Positions 60,401 through 64,000 of a stretch of 64,000 nucleotides of DNA are shown here, piece by piece. The notes under the pieces were generated by a model. That model saw only the letters and a list, made by a program, of their open reading frames with translations, had not been told where the DNA came from and ran no database searches. The stretch comes from Gorsachius magnificus (Eukaryota; Chordata; Aves; Pelecaniformes; Ardeidae): assembly GCA_034008185.1 (NCBI GenBank), contig CM067084.1, forward strand, positions 74,490,255 to 74,554,254. The letters are read 5' to 3'. Position 1 is the first letter of the stretch; every line of letters starts with the position of its first letter. A program made the position numbers and the translations under genes.

Positions 60401-63249
60401 ACCATTTCTCCATCTCATATTGTCTTCAGATCAAGACTGGTGGCCTTTCTAGACAGAGTAATGTACTTCAGTGTTGCACAAGTGAAAATTCTTAGCCCAG
60501 TATCAGAAAACTGGGAGAAATGTAGTGCCCTGTGAGAAAAGAAAAGTTATGCAAATTGATTCAAAGGCCCCTTTCTTTTTCCCCCTTAAAAATCTATGAG
60601 CAAAATTGCACACTGGGCTATTTCAGGTTGAACTCCCCGAATATTTTGAACTAACAAGTTTTCTCAGATTTCATCAACTAGACAGCAGCAAAGACTGTGA
60701 AGGAATATAAGGGCACATCTACATCTTCAGATACCTATCAAACAGATATCTATGAAATGTTGATTTGGTTTCTGGCTTTCCAGAGCACACCAGGCTCAGT
60801 GGAACCAGAAACCCATTGGATGCATTGTAGGTATCCCAGTTCTCCACTTCCCCAGATATAATCACTAGCAATATCCAGTGTAAATTGCTAATCAAGCCAC
60901 TACTAATCAAATGTAATTAGGGTAGCCCATTAATCAAGCTCCAGATTTCACAGAACTTGGAAGAGATTGTGAGAGGTTATAGAGTCGCTTTCATGAGGGC
61001 TGTAAAGAAGAGCGCAGTGGTAAATTAATGTACATATATTCATTTTCTATCTGTCTGGTTCCTGACTGGACTATTTCAGTCTAGTTTCCCATTTCAGTTT
61101 CAAAAGGATTATTTGCATTTAATGCTTTGAGCACTGTGTTTTACAAGCTTAGAAGAAGTCAATCTCCCTATTGCAAAGAGCACTATGTGTGTCATTGGTG
61201 AAGAGTTTGGACACCTTATTTATTTTAGATGTCTGGCTTGAGTCAAAGGTGACCTCTCTTTCACTGCTTTCCAAGCAGGATCCATCTTCTGGCCAACCAG
61301 TCAGCCTGGGGGGCCAGCAAAGCAGCATGTTCTTCTCCTGGCTCAGCAACAAGTAAAACAAGTGGGGTGTTGCAGAAGGTGAGGGGACACAGATCAGAGG
61401 TGGGGTGGTGGTGCTGGAGGTATCTATCCTGAGGGGAGAGACAGCGAGCATGTGGTCTGCAGTGAGAGGAGGTGGGAATAAGGGACATGGTGGAGCTGCT
61501 GGTTTTGGAGTAGGACAGTTGTAAGAGACAAGGCAGACATAGCTGTAATATCTGCTGTGCACGGAGGCCGGGCTGAGGCTGCGAGGTAATGCTTCAAATG
61601 AGAGCAGCGAGTATTTAGCACCTTCCCTTGACGAGGCCCTCACTGCTGATCCTTGAATATCTTTTCTCCCCAGCCAAGTCAGCCTGTGCTTGAGAGAGAT
61701 TTAATATCAAACGCAGTGTGAAATTCAATCTCTCCTGTTAGACGATCTCTGACAATGGAGCTGCCATGTGCTTGGTGGGTCATGTCAGCATTAATTTACT
61801 GCCCCTGGGTGCTGTGGAAATGTCTCAAGACTGTCACACTCCCACACTGCTGAGCTCTTGGCTTGCACGCAGTGACCAGGCAGAAGGTAATCACAGAGAT
61901 GGGGCCTTTTAGAGGGGAAAAAAAGCATTCAAAAGCAGCCACAGACACCCTCCAGTATTATTAGACCTGATTCAATTTATGTGGACTGGAACATTACTGA
62001 CAACACGGAAAGCCACCAAATGAAAAAAATCAGAGCTGGTGAAAGGAATGCATGGGACATTCAAGGAAAAGAGCGGGGAGGGAAGAAGCACTATCTTGAA
62101 TTTATAATCAGGGGAGACTGAGAGTTAAAAAAGTGTCAGGTGACAGCCCCCAAGTGTCAAATCCACTTAGACAGAGGAGGTTAACTGCTTTTGCCATACA
62201 TAAAGCAAACACAAAACTTCAATGTCTTTTTTGTCTTTCTCATGCCCTAGCACAGGCACTATTGCTGCTGTTTGATTCAAGCTGCTCTTCCCACAGTGTG
62301 CAGAGTTACAGCACATATGAGGTTAATTCTGCAATTTTAGTTCCGTTTCCCACATTTTTTTTCATGCATTTCAAGCAGCGCAAGCAAAGAGACATTGTTT
62401 TACTTATAGAAACCTAGCAGAACTGAAATGGCAGGACACTTTCATTAAAGATGAAATACAGATACTGTATGGTACAGTTTAGTAGGCAGGCTGTGCAGAG
62501 TTAAACTTGTGAAAGCTCAAGGGCTCAAGTGGATTTGCTTGTCCCCACACTGCCCCACTCCGCAATTCAGAGATACCTTGCTTTGTGCTCGGTTCCTTGG
62601 CATTGCATGAAAGTCCATACACTCCTTTATCTCAGATTAGTGGTCTGAATGGGAAGTCAGGTTTAAATAGTTTAAAGACAGAGGAAATCTTTCTTTCTAA
62701 ATAAATACCACAAAGGCCAAATATTCATTAAAATACTGTTTGTGTAGGAAAGAAGCCAGCAAAAACACGCATAAGGGTGATGAGCTACACTGTAAGCTTA
62801 TTGAGTTGTCTGACCTAAGACCCCTCTGATGTAGCTCGTGGAGGCTTCCTCAGCCACAGCCAACAGGACCTTCTTTTGCAACATTAGTTTGGGGAATGAA
62901 ACCACGGGTTTTGTGATGGAAGTCCCAGATGAGTCTGCCAGAAATCCAGCTTTCATTCTCTGCTATTAATCAAGATAGTGAGGTTTAGCTCAAAGGGGAC
63001 CTGGTTGGTATGCTGTGAGGATCCCTCTCGCCCTTGCTCCCAGGATTTGAATGCAAAATATGCAGGTGGCCCCTTGGACACAGGTTCTTTGTTCTCTCTC
63101 CCAGAGCAATACCCTAATCCCAGTGCTACAGGATCTCTCTGGCCACGTGAATTTTGTGATCCCTTGTTATACATTAGCTCAAGGCCAGTGGAAGGCATGG
63201 TGAGTCTGAAAAGCATCTGTGCCTGTGGCTCTCCAATGATGCGGGACCC
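57425..63249. other. Unique AT-rich sequence, no gene recognised
   Basis: An interrupted pyrimidine run lies at about 57602-57648 and an alternating TG/CA/TA stretch near 58783-58806. The minus frame 61149-61643 (164 codons) is Ser/Pro/Leu-rich and overlaps other frames, and I do not recognise it. The sequence near 59540-59640 and 44420-44470 faintly resembles very old LINE tails, too weak to annotate. Confidence 0.45.
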
Positions 63250-63300
63250 GAACCGCCTCAAGCAGAGCTGGGAATTGAACCCAGGACTCCTACAATTTGT
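63250..63300 (-). repeat. tRNA-like part of an ancient SINE (MIR-like), reverse orientation
   Basis: The plus-strand phrase AAGCAGAGCTGGGAATTGAA, then CCCAGGACTCCTAC is the reverse complement of the box-B/T-arm part of MIR-type SINEs (GGGTTCAATTCCCAGCTCTG). No acceptor stem, anticodon arm or terminator accompanies it, so it is not a tRNA gene. The short match makes the family assignment tentative. Confidence 0.5.
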
Positions 63301-64000
63301 TTTCCCTGCTGTTTCCCAAGTGAAAACACAAAAGTTACTCCCTCTGGAAATGACGGAGACAGGTCCTGTAAAGAACAAGGGGAGTTACTATGCCCTTGAG
63401 GAGCATATGCTGCTGTGTCCCAGAGGAGTAGCAGTACTCTTCAGCTCACTGACGGTAACGCTGTTGTGCAAGGTGGTTGAAGCTGGGCCTATCTGATTGT
63501 GAGCCTATCTGCTGTCTTCCTAAAAATCACAATAAGGTGACTTTCCCAAGGTTGTGAGGAAAACCTGTGGCCCTAAGGGCTCCATTTTGGGGTAGAGGCT
63601 TGCATCAGCCTCTAGTTTGCTTGAAACCTCATCAAAAATCATGCAGAGCCCTGATCAGTCCTGGCATGAAGTTATACTGGTGAAGCCTCAGGTTGGAAAT
63701 TATCTCACCAAACTTTACCCATCTAAACGTTTGCCCTTCAACCTAACCTAGTCATGTATGGTCCTGCTATGGCCAGTAAAGATAGACACCTCCAGATGGC
63801 AAATCATCCTATCCCAAGAGAAATGTCTAAGCCACTACCTGCCTTTCCCCATGGGCAGACTGGATGCCTGGTTCAGGCTAGATGACTAAGGATGAACGAA
63901 TTGAATCCCAGCTTAAGTCACAGAGTCTTAGACTTGATAGAAAAGCTGCTTTGGCTAGGTGAAAAAAACATTTTCTTTAATGCACTCACTCACCATGCAT
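63301..64000. other. Unique sequence, nothing recognised
   Basis: Apart from a weak SINE-like phrase, AAGGTGACTTTCCCAAGGTT, near 63535-63554, no feature could be supported up to the end of the window. Confidence 0.5.

Noticed and set aside
63255..63293. Possible tRNA gene on the minus strand (T-arm-like GGGTTCAATTCCC)
   Set aside because: Only the box-B/T-arm region is present, with no acceptor stem, D-arm or anticodon arm. It is better explained as the tRNA-derived part of an ancient SINE.
63529..63570. AAGGTGACTTTCCCAAGGTT phrase like the MIR core in reverse
   Set aside because: The match is about 20 bases, and its order relative to the SINE piece at 63250-63300 is wrong for a single copy.
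1..64000. CRISPR array, prophage, operon, biosynthetic cluster or other prokaryotic system
   Set aside because: No regularly spaced repeats, Shine-Dalgarno-preceded gene series or long coding frames exist. CR1 and LTR content identifies the DNA as avian nuclear.

Overview
The window is vertebrate nuclear DNA and almost certainly avian. It contains several CR1 LINE 3' ends, including young ones that finish in the ATTCTATG or ATTCTGTG octamer repeat, and a solo LTR of a type I recognise as widespread in Neoaves (from memory, not searched). Degraded MIR/CORE-SINE fragments lie between them. I see no prokaryotic, viral or organellar gene organisation, no rRNA or tRNA gene, no CRISPR array and no operon. 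I could not identify a single host protein-coding gene. Reading frames of 60-243 codons are scattered over both strands, overlap one another and match no family I know. They look like chance frames in sequence of moderate GC. The window is best read as intergenic or deep intronic sequence.

Layout. 1-8.2 kb: unique sequence with small GC-rich and CpG-richer patches (about 1.86-2.18 and 4.70-4.80 kb), a possible splice-bounded segment near 1.36-1.48 kb and an alternating purine/pyrimidine stretch near 7.96-8.01 kb. 8.2-11.0 kb: repeat-dense. Two CR1 pieces lie tail-out in opposite orientation, followed by an old CR1 end, a MIR-like SINE, a short CR1 tail and a 556-bp solo LTR with a perfect 5-bp target duplication. 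12.3 kb: a 169-base purine-free tract built from ordered variants of a 12-bp unit. 13-19.5 kb: unique sequence with an AAAT microsatellite and a strong G-quadruplex motif. 19.5 kb: a cluster of inverted repeats with one perfect 15-bp hairpin. 20.7 and 25.3 kb: CR1 3' ends, the first with a readable reverse-transcriptase tail. 26-36 kb: mostly unique sequence, with a possible LINE internal fragment (31 kb), a MIR-like SINE (35.6 kb) and an AT-rich block near 28.4-29.0 kb that resembles conserved non-coding DNA. 36.9-37.4 kb: old CR1 3' end. 42.5 kb: another young CR1 3' end, followed by a minus-strand G-quadruplex motif at 43.2 kb. 43-64 kb: low-CpG, AT-rich unique DNA with a few ancient SINE pieces and two local tandem duplications (53.5 and 57.3 kb).

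The genes do not work together here because none was found. The content is a record of retrotransposition plus simple-sequence structure. I found no convincing undescribed biological system. The most distinctive signals are the 12.3-kb homopyrimidine minisatellite, the 19.5-kb hairpin cluster, the two G-quadruplex motifs and a few candidate non-coding exons or enhancers that need alignment or RNA data to judge.
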